Assembly: GCA_002189035.1 (NCBI GenBank)
Contig: CM007990.1
Span: 4,898,001 to 4,962,000 of the forward strand
Length of the DNA: 64,000 nt
Source: Utricularia gibba
Taxonomy: Eukaryota > Streptophyta > Magnoliopsida > Lamiales > Lentibulariaceae
Direction: 5' to 3'
In this document: positions 37,609-56,911 of the stretch, piece by piece
Position numbering within the stretch: position 1 is the stretch's first letter
Layout: every line of letters starts with the position of its first letter
Made by a program: the position numbers and the translations under genes
Notes under the pieces: generated by a model
What the model was told of the DNA's origin: nothing
The model's input: the letters and a program-made list of their open reading frames with translations, nothing else
Database searches by the model: none

Positions 37609-39936
37609 ATGGCTGCGAGTTTCCGGCCGATTCCAATTATCCGTCGCTTCGTTCTTCTAGTTGTTTGGTATAGTTGTAGTATCGGTGGGGTATTTCCACA
37701 ATCGCCTAATATGCAGAACATTCAGACATTCTACCCTTTTCTTCTGCCGCCACCAAATGCATCTCCTCCGCCGCTCGTGGCGGCCGGATCTTCAACGAGG
37801 GAGGCGGTGGGGAGGGCTATTGGGGTGACGTTTGCTGCAACCGCGGTGGCTTTGTCTGCGTTTTTTGTTGTTTTGTATCTGTGTATTGCGAAGAAGCGTG
37901 GAAGGTAATAAGGTGGTTGGTGGGGCGGTAGTTGGAGGGGCGAATGGATTGCTTCCTTTGAGTGATGGGTTTATTCGTGTGAATGGGAATTTGAAGGGCG
38001 TGATTGTGGATGAGAATGGGTTGGATGTGCTGTATTGGAAGAAGATGGAAGATGGAAAAGGGGTTGGCTTCAAGAAACAGATCTACAGGAGCTCGGAGGC
38101 GGAGGGGGAGGAGGAGGAGAAAACGGTGAGCAGGAAGGAAAGAAGGTCGACGCAGATGAATCAAGAAGTTCCCTTGCTTCGGGGGAAGTCCTCTACTTCT
38201 CACAGCCCAATCTGGGCCGACGAAAAGCCAGATTCATCGATTGAAATTGTCGCCGCAGCAAACCCTCCGCCGCCGCCAATTCAGTCTTCATACGCGGTTT
38301 CTAATGGGGAAAAAGCTGCTGCTGCGCTTTCCTCCTCCTCCGCCAGCGCCACCCATAAAACGCCCGGCTCCCCGCCGCCACCGAAATCAGCAACAACCAT
38401 GGTTGTTGCCAAGAATATCCATTCGTCCTCCGCAAACGGAAATGTCGAGACGAAACTGAAGCCCCTGCACTGGGATAAGATGAATCCTGATTCTGATCAT
38501 TCAATGGTATGGGACAAGATTGACAAAGGCTCCTTCAAGTAATAATTCTAGCCCCTTTTCATTTACTTCTAGTATTGCACATTCTTTTTGTACCAGGATT
38601 GATTGTACTTCCTGCATTTTCAGATTCGATGGAGATCTCATGGAAGCATTGTTTGGATACGTGGCCACAAACAGAAAATCCCCAGAACCACTGGGACTCC
38701 CAGAGACGAAAAAAAAGGGCCACCTTCACAGATTTTCATCCTTGAGTCGCGTAAATCTCAGAACACTGCAATTGTGCTCAAGTCTCTGGGTGTCACTCGT
38801 AATGAAATCATTGATGCACTGACTGATGGACAAGGCTTAAACGCGGATACCATCGAAAAGCTTGCAAAAATTGCTCCAACTGAAGAAGAAGCCTCTCAGA
38901 TTCTTGCATTTGATGGCGATCCCACTAGGCTCGCAGATGCTGAATCGTTCCTCTACCATCTCCTCAAGGCAGTGCCTACTGCCTTCATTCGTTTGAAAGC
39001 TTTGCATTTTCGGATAACTTATGACTCTGAGGTTTTACAAGTCAGAGAATCTTTACAATCCTCGAGTCTGCCTGCGCAGAATTAAGAAATCGTGGGTTGT
39101 TTCTGAAGCTTCTTGAGGCTGTTCTCAAGGCAGGGAACAGATTAAACGCAGGTACATCAAGAGGAAATGCGCAGGCTTTCAACCTCACAGCTTTGAGAAA
39201 ACTGTCTGATGTCAAAAGCTCCGATGGAAAAATGACTCTTCTGCAATTTGTTGTCCAAGAAGTTGTCCGTGCAGAGGGTAAACGTTGCGTGTTGAATAGA
39301 AACCGGAGTTTGAGCCGAACAAGTAGCCGGAGTACCAATGGTGCAAATGCTCAAAGCTCTGATTCTTCACCAATGAACGATGATCTTGAACGGGAGTACA
39401 TGATACTCGGCTTGCCCATCGTGGGTGGCCTGAGTGAAGAATTCTCAAACGTGAAAAAGGCAGCAACTTTGGACTACGACGCTCTTGTTAAGACAGTATC
39501 ATCTCTGACATCTCAGATCACTGAAGTCCAACAAATGGTGGCGCAATGTGGGCACGAAGGGGGATTTACACGGGGGATGAAGGGCTTTCTTGAAACAGCA
39601 GACATGGAGATAACATTGGTAAAGCAAGAGCAAACCAGAGTAATGGAACTTGTGAAAAGAACGACAGATTACTATCAAGCCGGGTCATCCAAGGACAATG
39701 GAGCAAGCCTTCTTCTGCTGTTTGTCATTGTCAGGGATTTCCTGGTAATGGTTGATCAGGTCTGCGTTGACATCACCAAGAATGTGCAGAGGCGAAAACC
39801 TGGATCCTCGTTCACAGATTCACCACCACCAGGATCTCCAAGGGTGTTCAAGTTCCCAAAACTTCCTGCAAATTTCTTGTCCGACAACTCCAAGGCCAAC
39901 TCAAGCGACTCAGACAAAGATTCCCAGGTCAGATAA
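37609..39936 (+). CDS. FH: Class I formin (FH4/FH8-like); three frame breaks as given
   Basis: Two exons, 37609-38538 and 38624-39936. Actin-nucleating membrane formin. In order: signal peptide ([14 protein letters not shown]), short Pro-rich outer segment, membrane helix (about 88-110; [21 protein letters not shown]), a Pro-rich FH1-like part ([10 protein letters not shown]), then the FH2 domain: [76 protein letters not shown] and [17 protein letters not shown]. The blocks fall in three frames, with breaks near 37900, in an eight-A run at 38709-38716, and at 39060 (CC where CCC is expected). The FH2 residues are otherwise conserved, so a sequencing-consensus cause is likely. About 745 aa if repaired. 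Confidence 0.85.
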
Positions 39937-40545
39937 GACGATCAAACATGTCTTGTATATACATTTAAAGGAAAAAGAGTTCAGATGTAGCAGCTGATAT
40001 TGATTCTTGGTTTTCCCCAAGTGTAAAACAACGTCACATTGCATTGATTGCACAGAATGTGATGCATATTTTTGAGTTGAGGGAGCTTCTTGGAATGGCT
40101 TTTGCATGAAAAAGTCCTTAAATTACTGATTCGAGGATGATCTAATGGGAAGATGCTGGTTATGGAGAAAATGTAAACTCCAGGAGCCAGTCTCTTGGAG
40201 TCCAGCTCACAGATCTCGTAGGCCCAACCCAGAAATAACGTTTGGCCCAGGCTACCAGCATTTATTGGACTGACTCATTAAATTTACCGAACCAGCCCAG
40301 CCCGATTCCAATTTAAATATTTAAATAATTGATTGTACTAGAGAATGTATTTGAGGTGTACCTGCTGCTGATAAACTTGTACATTACTCCTGCGTATCAG
40401 GGCTCACGCTAAGAAAGTGCAGCCGCCAACAAGATGCCGACACGTACGACTTCCGTCTGCGCGAGTGTAGCTCAGGTCTCTGCGGTGTGTCGAGGAATTT
40501 CATTTGAGCCAATTTATCCATGAGTGAACATTCTCCCGCCTCGCC
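39937..40545. other. 3' flank of the formin gene and ISE2 promoter
   Basis: Contains GGCCC-type motifs near 40218-40262 and 40290-40305. No gene seen. Confidence 0.5.
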
Positions 40546-43500
40546 ATGAATGCTGCTGCTGCTTCTATCTTCCGTTTCGCCTCTCTTCCAAATGCCCCGT
40601 TATCGCTCCAGAAACTCCTGCCTCTTCCTCGCCGGAAACCCGCACTGCGCTTTGCTGACTCCGGCCAGCGGCCGCAATTAGGAGATTTTCGTGGAATCCG
40701 GTTCTACAGTTTTCCTGTGGATTCGCCGTCTCAGGTCTCCCAAGAAGGAGGAGATGGGGAATCCGATGATGAGGATGATGACGATGATGTGGTTGCTGTG
40801 GAGTATGGTGATCTTTCTGATGCAGTAGATGATGGATCAGAGCAAGAGGAAGATGGAGAGGAAGAAGATTTTGCAGAGGGGGTGGGCGGGGTTGGGTTTA
40901 GTACTGGTGATTCGGGATTCGAGGAGTTTAAGTGGCAGAGAGTTGAGAGAATCAGGAATGATGTGCGTGAGTTTGGTGATGGAATCATTGATATTGACGA
41001 GCTGGCCTCTATCCACAATTTTAGGATCGATAAATTTCAGGTGCTTCATTTAGTACTCGAAGCTTAACGACAGAACTTAATATTGATCTGTTGGATAAGA
41101 TGTACTTGATATTGATTTTATTTATTCTTGATTTCGTAGAGAATGGCAATCGATGCATTCTTGAAAGGTTCCTCTGTTGTGGTTTCTGCGCCAACTAGCA
41201 GCGGGAAAACCTTGATTGCTGAAGCTGCGGCTGTTGCTACTGTGGCCAGAGGAAGGAGATTGTTTTACACTACTCCATTAAAGGCCTTATCAAATCAAAA
41301 GTTTCGTGAATTCCGGTAAGTGGTTAGCTCACAACCACATTAAGTGTGCTGTTGTGGGTTTGAAGATTAAAAGACTTATGTCCGGTTCCATAGGGAGACC
41401 TTCGGGGATGATAATGTTGGACTTCTCACCGGGGACACTGCTGTAAAGAAAGATGCGCAAGTCTTAATAATGACCACAGAGATTTTACGGAACATGTTGT
41501 ACCAGAGGTACTAGTTTCTATCTATTTTCCTCAAGTGGAATTTGGAGTAGTATGATTCTGTGTGGTGTCCTCTCCTGTTTCTTTTTTTTTTTCTTTTTTG
41601 CAAGCTTTAGTTAATTTGGTATTTGCAGTTTCAGTTTCTGTGTAAAGATGATGGTCTCATTTTTATTGCATATGTGCTCTCCCTCAAATGCTTTCATGAT
41701 CCAGTGTTGGAATGACATCATCTGCAAGCACACTTTCTCATGTGGCGTGATTGTTCTAGATGAAGTTCATTATCTCAGTGACATATCACGCGGTACAGTT
41801 TGGGAAGAGATTGTGAGTAGTTATGAAATCTAACGTATTAACTTTTTACCACTGCCATGCATTTTTGACTGATGTTCAAAAGTAGGTTATTTACTGCCCA
41901 AAGGAAGTGCAACTTATCTGTTTGTCCGCAACGGTTGCTAACCCAGATGAGTTGGCTGGCTGGATTGGTCAGGTATGTATGAGGGCGAATGTTTTAGATA
42001 CAGATTCAAATGCTAAAAGTAGAAATGATTGTAGCTGGATACTTCTGTCTACTATATTTCTGTACATCAATGAAAATGAGCCTGCATATGATTCAATCTT
42101 CACTTCATTCCAGTCTTATGTTTCTTTCTCTTCTTCTCATATTATTTTTTTTTAATGGTCGAAGATCCATGGAAAAACTGAGCTAGTAAAATCATCTAGG
42201 CGCCCTGTTCCTTTGACTTGGCATTTCTCTACAAGGTCGGCATTATTACCGCTTCTTGATGAGAAAGGCACTGCCATGAGCAGGTGATCTTTGTTTCCTC
42301 TAAAGATGCTCTCCATGAACAGGTTATCTTTGTTTCATCTAGCCTAACTGTTCGTACTGCTATCCTTAGTAAGGTTGCTATCAATCAGCTGCAGCAGCAG
42401 TATGATTCATCAAGAGCAAATCTGTATGAGGATGAGGGACCTAGACGGAGGAAATCAAGAAAACAACGATTTGATATGACTGTGCTTAGGAAGAATGAAA
42501 TCGATGCTGTTCGTCGTTCACAGGTATCCATTGATCCCTTTTCTGAAAGTGATATCTCTTGATGCGTATTTTGATTTTTCTCTCGTTTCTGTCATAGGTA
42601 CCTCAAGTCATAGATACGTTATTTCATCTTAAAGCAAGGGATATGCTTCCAGCAGTGTGGTTCATATTTAGTAGAAAAGGCTGTGATGCAGCCGTTCAGT
42701 ATCTTGAGCATTGTAACTTGCTGGATGAGCTTGAAGTAACTGAAGTAGAGCTTGCCCTGAAAAGATTCCGGTTTCAGTACCCTGATGCTGTGAGAGAATC
42801 ATCTGTAAAAGGACTTCTTCGAGGTGTAGCTGCTCATCATGCAGGTTGCCTTCCCCTGTGGAAATCTTTCATCGAGGAGCTTTTTCAAAAGGGACTTGTG
42901 AAGGTGGTTTTTGCCACTGAAACTCTTGCCGCTGGAATCAATATGCCTGCTAGAACAGCAGTTGTTTCTTCTTTGATCAAAAGGACTGAAAGTCATCGTA
43001 CAATATTAAGCTCAAATGCCCTCCTCCAGATGGCAGGCCGAGCTGGCCGTAGGGGAATTGATGAGAGAGGCCACGTTGTTCTTGTCCAGACACCATATGA
43101 AGGGGCTGAAGAATGCTGTAAAGTCCTCTTTTCTGGACTCGAACCTCTCGTGTCACAGTTTACAGCATCTTATGGGATGGTGCTTAATCTGCTGGCGGTA
43201 AGATGCAAAAGTTTCTTTTGAAACCTTCCCGTTAATCTTAGATCATAAGTTGTCTTATCTAGGGGGCGAAACTCACACACGGATCAACTGAGTCAAGTGG
43301 ATCTATGCAACGTTCGGGGCGGACGTTGGAAGAAGCAAGGAAATTGATTGAGCAAAGTTTTGGAAATTACATTGGGAGCAACGTCATGCTTGCTGCAAGG
43401 GACGAGCTATCGAAGATACAGAATGAAATACAGGTACTGACTGCTGAAATAACGGAGGAAGCTATTGACGCAAAGAGTAAGAAACTGCTGCCTTACACAA

Positions 43501-45592
43501 CCTACAAGGAGATAGCTGATCTCCAGGAAAAGCTGAAGGTACTTTCTTCTTGTTCATTCGCTACTGGATGCTGGTTTGGGATACGATGTGCACGTCATTC
43601 TGCATGAGCTAATGACAGTATATCATATTTTTTGTAGGTTGAGAAGCGTAGAAGAAGTGAACTTCGAACAAAAGTGGAACTTGAAAGAATTTTATCAATG
43701 ACACCTTTGCTAGATGATATTGCAAATAGTCATTTACCATTCATATGTTTGCAGCATACTGATTCCGATGGTGTTCAACAGCAGATTCCTGCTGTATATT
43801 TGGGGAAGGTTAATTCTTTGAACAATCCGTATGTCCAAAATATGGTAAGATTGAATTAATTTGCCATTTTAAGTCTCTTTTATATCTTCAGTGTTTGAAC
43901 AAAATATGGAAGGCTTGTAGCAATTAAACTTACACGTAAATCTAAATGATAGCACCTTTATCATTGAAAAGTTTCTCAAATCTGAATAGTAGTACCTTGA
44001 TATAGTATACTCTTCTTGCATCTAGTGGTCACGCATCATTCTCTGCATCAATGTCTTGTCTAAAATGTTTTCCCCCTTGTTGCAGATTCAAGAGTCTGAT
44101 GTTTTTGCCCTAAACAAGGAGACATTTTTTACGGGAACTGATTCCAGGTGTTTTGAACCATCTTACCATATAGCTCTTGGTTCCGAAAATTCATGGTACC
44201 TTTTTACTGAGAAGTGGATCAAAGCAGTGTATAGAACTGGTTTCCCCAACGTCGCCTTGGCTCTAGGAGATGCTCTGCCTCGTGAAGTGATGACCACTCT
44301 GCTTGTTAAACATCCAATGAACTGGCAAAAAGTTGCAGACTCAGAACTTGGTGGTTTCTGGCGCATGGAAGGATCCCTCGAGACTTGGTCTTGGAGCCTG
44401 AATGTGCCTGTCTTGACCAGTCTTTCTGTGGATGATGAGGTAATCCGTTGAATTTAATGTTCGTACGTAAATACACAGTTCGCCAAAAATAACAAATTCT
44501 GCATTGTTTTGCATCTGACGAGTAATTTCGGGTCTATGTTGCTAGGTTGTGGTGTCCTCAGAAGGGTACCAGAATGCCATAGAAGGCTACAAGGAGCAAA
44601 GAAACAACGTGTCCCGTCTAAAGAAAAGAATGGCCCGTACCGAAGGATTCAGAGAATACAGAAAAATCATAGACATTGCCAAGTTCACTTTGGAGAAGAT
44701 AAGGAGATTGAAAATCAGATCACGGCGTCTGTCTGCTCGTATCCAGCAGATCGAACCATCTGGTTGGAAGGAGTTTCTCCAGATCAGCAACGTCATTCAT
44801 GAAATAAGAGCCTTGGACATCAACTCCCTCGTCATATTCCCACTGGGTGAAACTGCTGCTGCAATCAGAGGAGAGAATGAACTCTGGCTAGCAATGACAT
44901 TACGAAATAAAATTCTCTTGGACTTGAAGCCTGCACAGCTTGCTGCTGTCTGTGGAAGTCTAGTTTCTGAAGGAGTGAAGCTTCGACCCTCGAAGAGTAA
45001 CAGGTATGCCTATTCATATCCAATCAAACTCAGATGGAATGCACCAACTACTACTAATGTGGTGATTTTGGCTTTTCGGAAGTTACGTATACGAAGCCTC
45101 GGCTGCGGTGATGGATGTTGTCGCCTTGCTGGAAGTGCAAAGAGACTCACTTCTCCAACTCCAGGATAAGCATGGGGTGAAGGTAGTGTCTTACCAGAGA
45201 GCACAGTTGAAACTCTACACATGTCATGTGTTTTGTTTTATTGTTGGACTGAGACAGGATTTCATGCTACGTAGATACCTTGCTGCTTGGACACCCAGTT
45301 CTGTGGAATGGTTGAAGCTTGGGCTTCCGGTCTAACCTGGAAGGAGATCATGATGGACTGCGCAATGGATGAAGGAGATTTAGCGCGCCTCCTAAGACGC
45401 ACAATCGATCTACTGGCTCAGGTAAAACACATATGTTCTTGTCCTGCTCTCAAGATGCTGCTGCATCCTAATCCAAATCTTTTCATTCCACAGGTACCGA
45501 AACTACCTGACATCGATCCGGCGTTACGGAACAATGCTGTTAAAGCCTCAAGTGTGATGGATCGTCCTCCAATAAGTGAGCTTGTAGGATGA
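40546..45592 (+). CDS. ISE2: Plastid DEVH-box RNA helicase ISE2; one frame break as given
   Basis: Fifteen exons: 40546-41040, 41140-41315, 41394-41507, 41705-41812, 41886-41972, 42165-42283, 42370-42523, 42598-43197, 43263-43538, 43638-43844, 44086-44439, 44546-45003, 45083-45182, 45275-45421 and 45494-45592. About 1,164 aa, close to Arabidopsis ISE2. Ski2-like helicase in chloroplast RNA processing; its loss alters plasmodesmata. The transit peptide is followed by an acidic spacer ([11 protein letters not shown]). Motifs: Walker A A-P-T-S-S-G-K-T (about 182-189), [43 protein letters not shown] and [10 protein letters not shown]. Exon 4 is one base short just before the DEVH box (GTGGCGTG at 41741-41748, where V-D-V is expected). 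The other 14 exons are in frame. Confidence 0.93.
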
Positions 45593-46422
45593 AGAAGCTC
45601 GGGTAATTATCCCGTGCATCCACGTTGAGGCCTTGTTTGATATGAGGTTATAAAGTTGGTTTATGATAGATTTAATAAAATTGTATTGTTTGGTATGTGG
45701 GTATAATTATACTTTATATATAGATATAATAATCATTATATCTATATAATACCCTCATATATGATTATATATATATCTAAGTAGGGGTATAGGTATTTTT
45801 ATATCCACATATTTAGAATTAATTAAATCCAAATAATCTAAATCCACTAACACTTAAAACACATCAATCAAACAAGATCTGAAATGTATCATAGATTTGT
45901 AAAGTCATTCATTAACACAAACACATCAGTAGTAGTATCTGTTGTTTCTTACAGCTGCAGTCTTTAGGCGAAGCTGCCAAAGTAAAGCTGCAGTCTTTAG
46001 CCATCTGCTTACAGAGAGAGAGAGAGAGCTTATGGAACCCACAGTAGGTGACGTTACAGAATCAAAACAAAATCTTCATCAATTGGAGATGTATTTCTCG
46101 AAGAATGAATCTAAAGTATAACAATTGTACAGTGGAATGGAAGTGGCTTCCATGTAATATACCGTAATACTCAGTCCCATCTTCTACTCATTTGGTCAGA
46201 AGCTGCGCTGAATGAATGAATATTTATATATAGGTGAGTTGCAAGTTTTAGCATGTACTTCTGATCTTCATCTGAAGCAGTATAGTATGCTTCCCCTGCA
46301 AAGCAAAAAGGCAGCCAGCAGTGGTTAATTCAACACAAGGATAGTAGTAGATGAGAAGTTCGCAGGCTACTTTTATAACCGTCCAATACTTGTAGCGAGT
46401 CATTTTGGTTGTGCAAGTGTAC
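45593..46422. other. Convergent 3' flanks of the ISE2 and SIN3-like genes
   Basis: Contains an AT microsatellite-like stretch (about 45715-45780) and a (GA)n repeat near 46013-46028. No gene seen. Confidence 0.55.
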
Positions 46423-52826
<6,404 letters not shown>

Positions 52827-53533
52827 ATTGGCACGTCCAGCTTTCACTGTAATAAAATGCACCAATCAGCATGTTAATCATGCAAAGCTACCACGGACTG
52901 AATTTACAACCAATAGCAGAGATAATGTGGCTTTCAAATTGCATGGTCAAACACAAAATTTCTATCCTGACCTCAAATATGAATCATCATAACAATGGAG
53001 ATTAGGTGTTTGAATGGTAAACCATATTCTACCGTAAACCCAGATAGTAAGACAAAACGAAAGACCTATACATCGAAGGGAACATGCAGCTAATTGTTTT
53101 ACTCTGTGAACAGGGATTAACGTAAGTCCTACACTACAGCGCTGAACACATATAAAAGAGCGATTCATATCTTCCTACACAAAGATACAAAACAAGGCCC
53201 AACGGAAAAACAGACAATCCACGATCAACGTAAGGGTTCAAAAAACAGGAGAGGTACTGCCCAACACGGCAGGAAAGAGTAGGGTGCTTTGGTTAAGAAC
53301 TCAGGAATTCATCATTCCAATCTTGTCTCGTCTTCAACTACTCATCTCACAAGTATTAAAAAACAGCAAGTAGAAATGCAAAACATTAACGCACGTCATC
53401 CAATTCACTAAAAAACATCGGTGATCCAGCAGCCCGCCCATACGCAAAATCAAACCACCACTCACGATTACATCAAAAAAGTTGACGTTAGATCTATTGC
53501 CCGAGACGAAACAGCAATAGCAACGACACTTCA

Positions 53534-53700
53534 AACTCACCGCCTCCTCGCAGATCACCACCCAATCCCGAAGAAAAATCCAGATCCGCAATCTAAAAAT
53601 GAAAATTTCTTCTTCTCCCACAGCAACGCTCGAATGCAACAATTTCCTCTGCACTCACAGCATCCATAATATCCACCTCATGTACGCATTGACGCGAAAC
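53534..53700 (-). other. Probable non-coding first exon of the SIN3-like gene
   Basis: The minus strand ends in GAGGAGGCG|gtgagttt, a strong donor near 53541, and joins plausibly to the first coding exon, whose acceptor lies about 12 codons before the ATG at 52826. The only short frame here ends quickly, so I read it as 5' leader. Extent is a guess. Confidence 0.35.
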
Positions 53701-56700
53701 GTTCGAGAGAAGAGTTTTCCCGGTGCGGTTTGCGGGCGAGACGTTTTTCTTGACACAGAAGGATTGTCAAGTGACCATGAAGATGAGAACATATATATAT
53801 GCACACATATGGAAGGAAACTATATATATCTGAATTTGCCCATTAATACCCGCACTACATTTTTCAATTTCCTATTTTCTATATCACCTAAATCTTCATT
53901 TCCTTAATCTTTTATTTTTGAAATCTCTTTATTTATTGCAAAATATTTTTTCTACTTTTTTTTTAAAAAAAAATATCATAACGTTGTAGACTTCGTCACT
54001 GTTTAAAGCGAAATATTTTTCTTTTCCAAAAAAAGGCATATAAAACATTATTATTTTTTTTAATTTCAAGCTAGGGCCACAGAAGCTCATTAATTAAATA
54101 ATAATTAATTTAATAGGATTCGAGTCTTGGCCCATTGTACTCGAAAACCCGATTGGCTCCTGAATGTGGAAGCTATTGGGCCAGAGGATAACCCTAATGA
54201 AGAGTTGGGCCTTCATCCGGTATCTTACATTATGGCCCATGGGCCATCATACAACACTAAAGACCTATTTGATAATCTATAAAAATTTATTTTATATTAA
54301 ATAACGCATATTAATTACAAATTTGACAAAAATTGTTATGAGTTCTTGCAACTTCAATGAACTTTGTTCATCCCTCAAACATTTACATAATGGAAATTTT
54401 CACCGGTCTAAGAGTAGTCTTCGTTTTTATTATTTTTTCGAGTTACCAATCTTTCTTTTTAATTATTTTCTACTAAATTGCTTCTAAACTTCTTAATATT
54501 ACAGAAATCATAAAGAAAACGCTAAAAATCTTCAAATACTATCAACAATGGATGATCTATTAAACAATTTTGCTATTCTACATCACATGTAAAAAGATAA
54601 AGCAAGTTCTTAACAGAGAATTTCTCTATTTAAATAATAGTAAAATATAAAATTATGTTTTATATATAATTCTTAAATTCTAAACCCTAAACTTGAACTC
54701 TAAACCCTAAACCATGAATCCTAAATTCTAAATTCTAAGACTAGGTGCATGCACGCATGGGGTATCTATTATTCTTACTATTTTTAATTTTTTCTTTCAT
54801 TATCACTTTTGTTCCACCTTTTTATCAATAAATTAGTTGTTTTTTAAGTTTCTATAAAAATTCTTTCCAATTTTCAATATATAATAAAAATATTTTTTCT
54901 TCAAAATTTAAAATTATAATTATTGATAATATTTTATATAAATATTATGCATTTTTATTCTATCATAAAAAAACATATTTATAAATCTAATCATAACTAG
55001 CCATTAATTAAACCTTCCTATATTTAGTATGGAGTAAATTAAAAAGTTTGTTTTGGTTGGTCGGTGAATGAAGCACCAAGAAGGCAATGGAATGATTAAG
55101 GTCAATGCCATATTATTAAACTGTACTTTATGACATGGTTAGGCAGCGCCTAGCGAAGCTAATGACGTTTTTAATTAAGATTAGCAGGTGGTTAAGTTGG
55201 GTGTGATTCTTCTAGGCGATCCGGGGCCCGCCCACTAGGGAGGAAGGGGCACCATGATACTGTTTGTATTAATAGCTTAAAGGATTATTAATTAAATGAA
55301 AATAATAGGAGAGTATAATTGAGGCAACAGCCTGTGGTGTTCATGGGTTGGCGGGACCTAATGTGGGCCCCCCTCCCACACCTCATGAACAGACAAAACT
55401 GTTTGTATTTTCCTCTTTTTCTTTTTTTGGACTTTTTTCGGTTTAGATTACGATTTTACCCAGATGCAGACACATCGTAGATATGCGTGCTACTTATTGT
55501 AAGGCAAGGGAATTTGAACCATATTCCATATTGGTTAGGGATCAGGAACGAATGTGTTTAAATAGATTAATTATCTTAATCTTATACGAAATATTTTCTT
55601 TGAAATGGAAAAATGTATAATGATAAGAATTAAGTATTTGAAATATACAATATCGTACAATAAAAGTACATATCATTCAATTTATAACAAATACCCTTAA
55701 ATTATTTAAATTTAGATAAATTAGTAAATAAATATTTATTTATAAATATGTTTAATACATGAGTTTTGATTATTTGAATTTATGAGAAATATACATCTGG
55801 CATAATTGTTTGGAAATGAATGTTATGTATAAAGTTTTTTAGCATTTAATATATATAAATAATTATTAGATACAAATTTTATACGTGTTTAGAAACTTTT
55901 ATTTAGGGATACATTTGTGTAAGTTATTAAATAAATATTTTGATATATTTGGAATGTCACATGGAAGAAATTATTTGAAAATGAACATTCTTTACAAATT
56001 TTTATGAAAATATATTTCAATTATAATTGTTTTATTGGATATAAAATAAACAAAAAGAATTGTATGTACATCTAGATGTATGGTTGCTGAACCATCTTTA
56101 ATCATCCGCTGAAACTCTTGACATTATCCAACTTCATAATATTTTAACGTTTTATTTTGTATTTAAAATTTAATAAAATTTTTACCAAATTAGACTCGTG
56201 GCTTTGTCATGTGTTACCAAAATCAAGGTACATTGGAGTGTTAAATTCATGAATTTAATCCTCTAAATCTACCCATCAAATTTGATCAAACTAGTTTTAA
56301 AGTTAAAACTAGTTTGACGTGCCAAGGGACTTTAGGGTAATTTGCTTTTTTTTCATTGTTTTTTAATTTTAATATTAAAAAAATGATCTCAAGGAAAATT
56401 GATTTACGTTTTAAAGAATGATGAGAATAATAGAACCTGATCCATGGCGGCGGTTGAAGGTTATGGCATTCGGAATTTAATCTCTGGGTGGCCGTAGATT
56501 TACTACCAACTAACTACATCTTTTCCGATAGGTAGGAGGGAGTGACAGACACACGCGTCGTGTACATCAGACGTATTCGCCTGCGGTACTTTCATGGACT
56601 TATCCAGATTTCAGAGAATTATGGTGAGAAGGGAGGTGAACCCTAGCAAATAGCGGATTTGATTTGCCCTAGGTATGTAAATGTAGCCGTTAAGGTTAAA

Positions 56701-56911
56701 TTATTTACGGAAGGAAGGGAAGAGAGAGAGAGAGAGATAGAGAGAGGGAGATAAAGAAAGAAGAAATCCGGTCCCTCTGAGATAATTAAAGGAGAAACTC
56801 GGATGCTGCGGGATGGCGATGATGGGGGCAAATGCGAGGAAGGAGAATCACGCTTCCCTTTGAAGTGCATTCGCTGCCAACTGTCGCCTCGGTTTTCAGA
56901 TCTACGGCGGG
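53701..56911. other. Long AT-rich intergenic region
   Basis: Divergent spacer between the SIN3-like and GT92 genes. It has GGGCC/GGCCC motifs and an AACCCTAA box at 54125-54245, likely part of the SIN3-like promoter, and a telomere-like patch at 54678-54740. The rest, to about 56.4 kb, is AT-rich with no gene or clear transposon end. A (GA)n run at 56720-56752 lies in the GT92 leader. Confidence 0.5.
54678..54740. repeat. Degenerate telomere-like repeats
   Basis: Several TCTAAACCCTAAAC units and decayed forms (CTAAATTCTAAATTC) sit in tandem, resembling the plant telomere repeat CCCTAAA. Too short to be a telomere; an interstitial patch or telobox cluster. Confidence 0.6.

Noticed and set aside
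40731-41018. Ser/Pro-rich minus-strand frame
   Set aside because: Antisense of the acidic ISE2 N-terminal region; composition explains the open frame.
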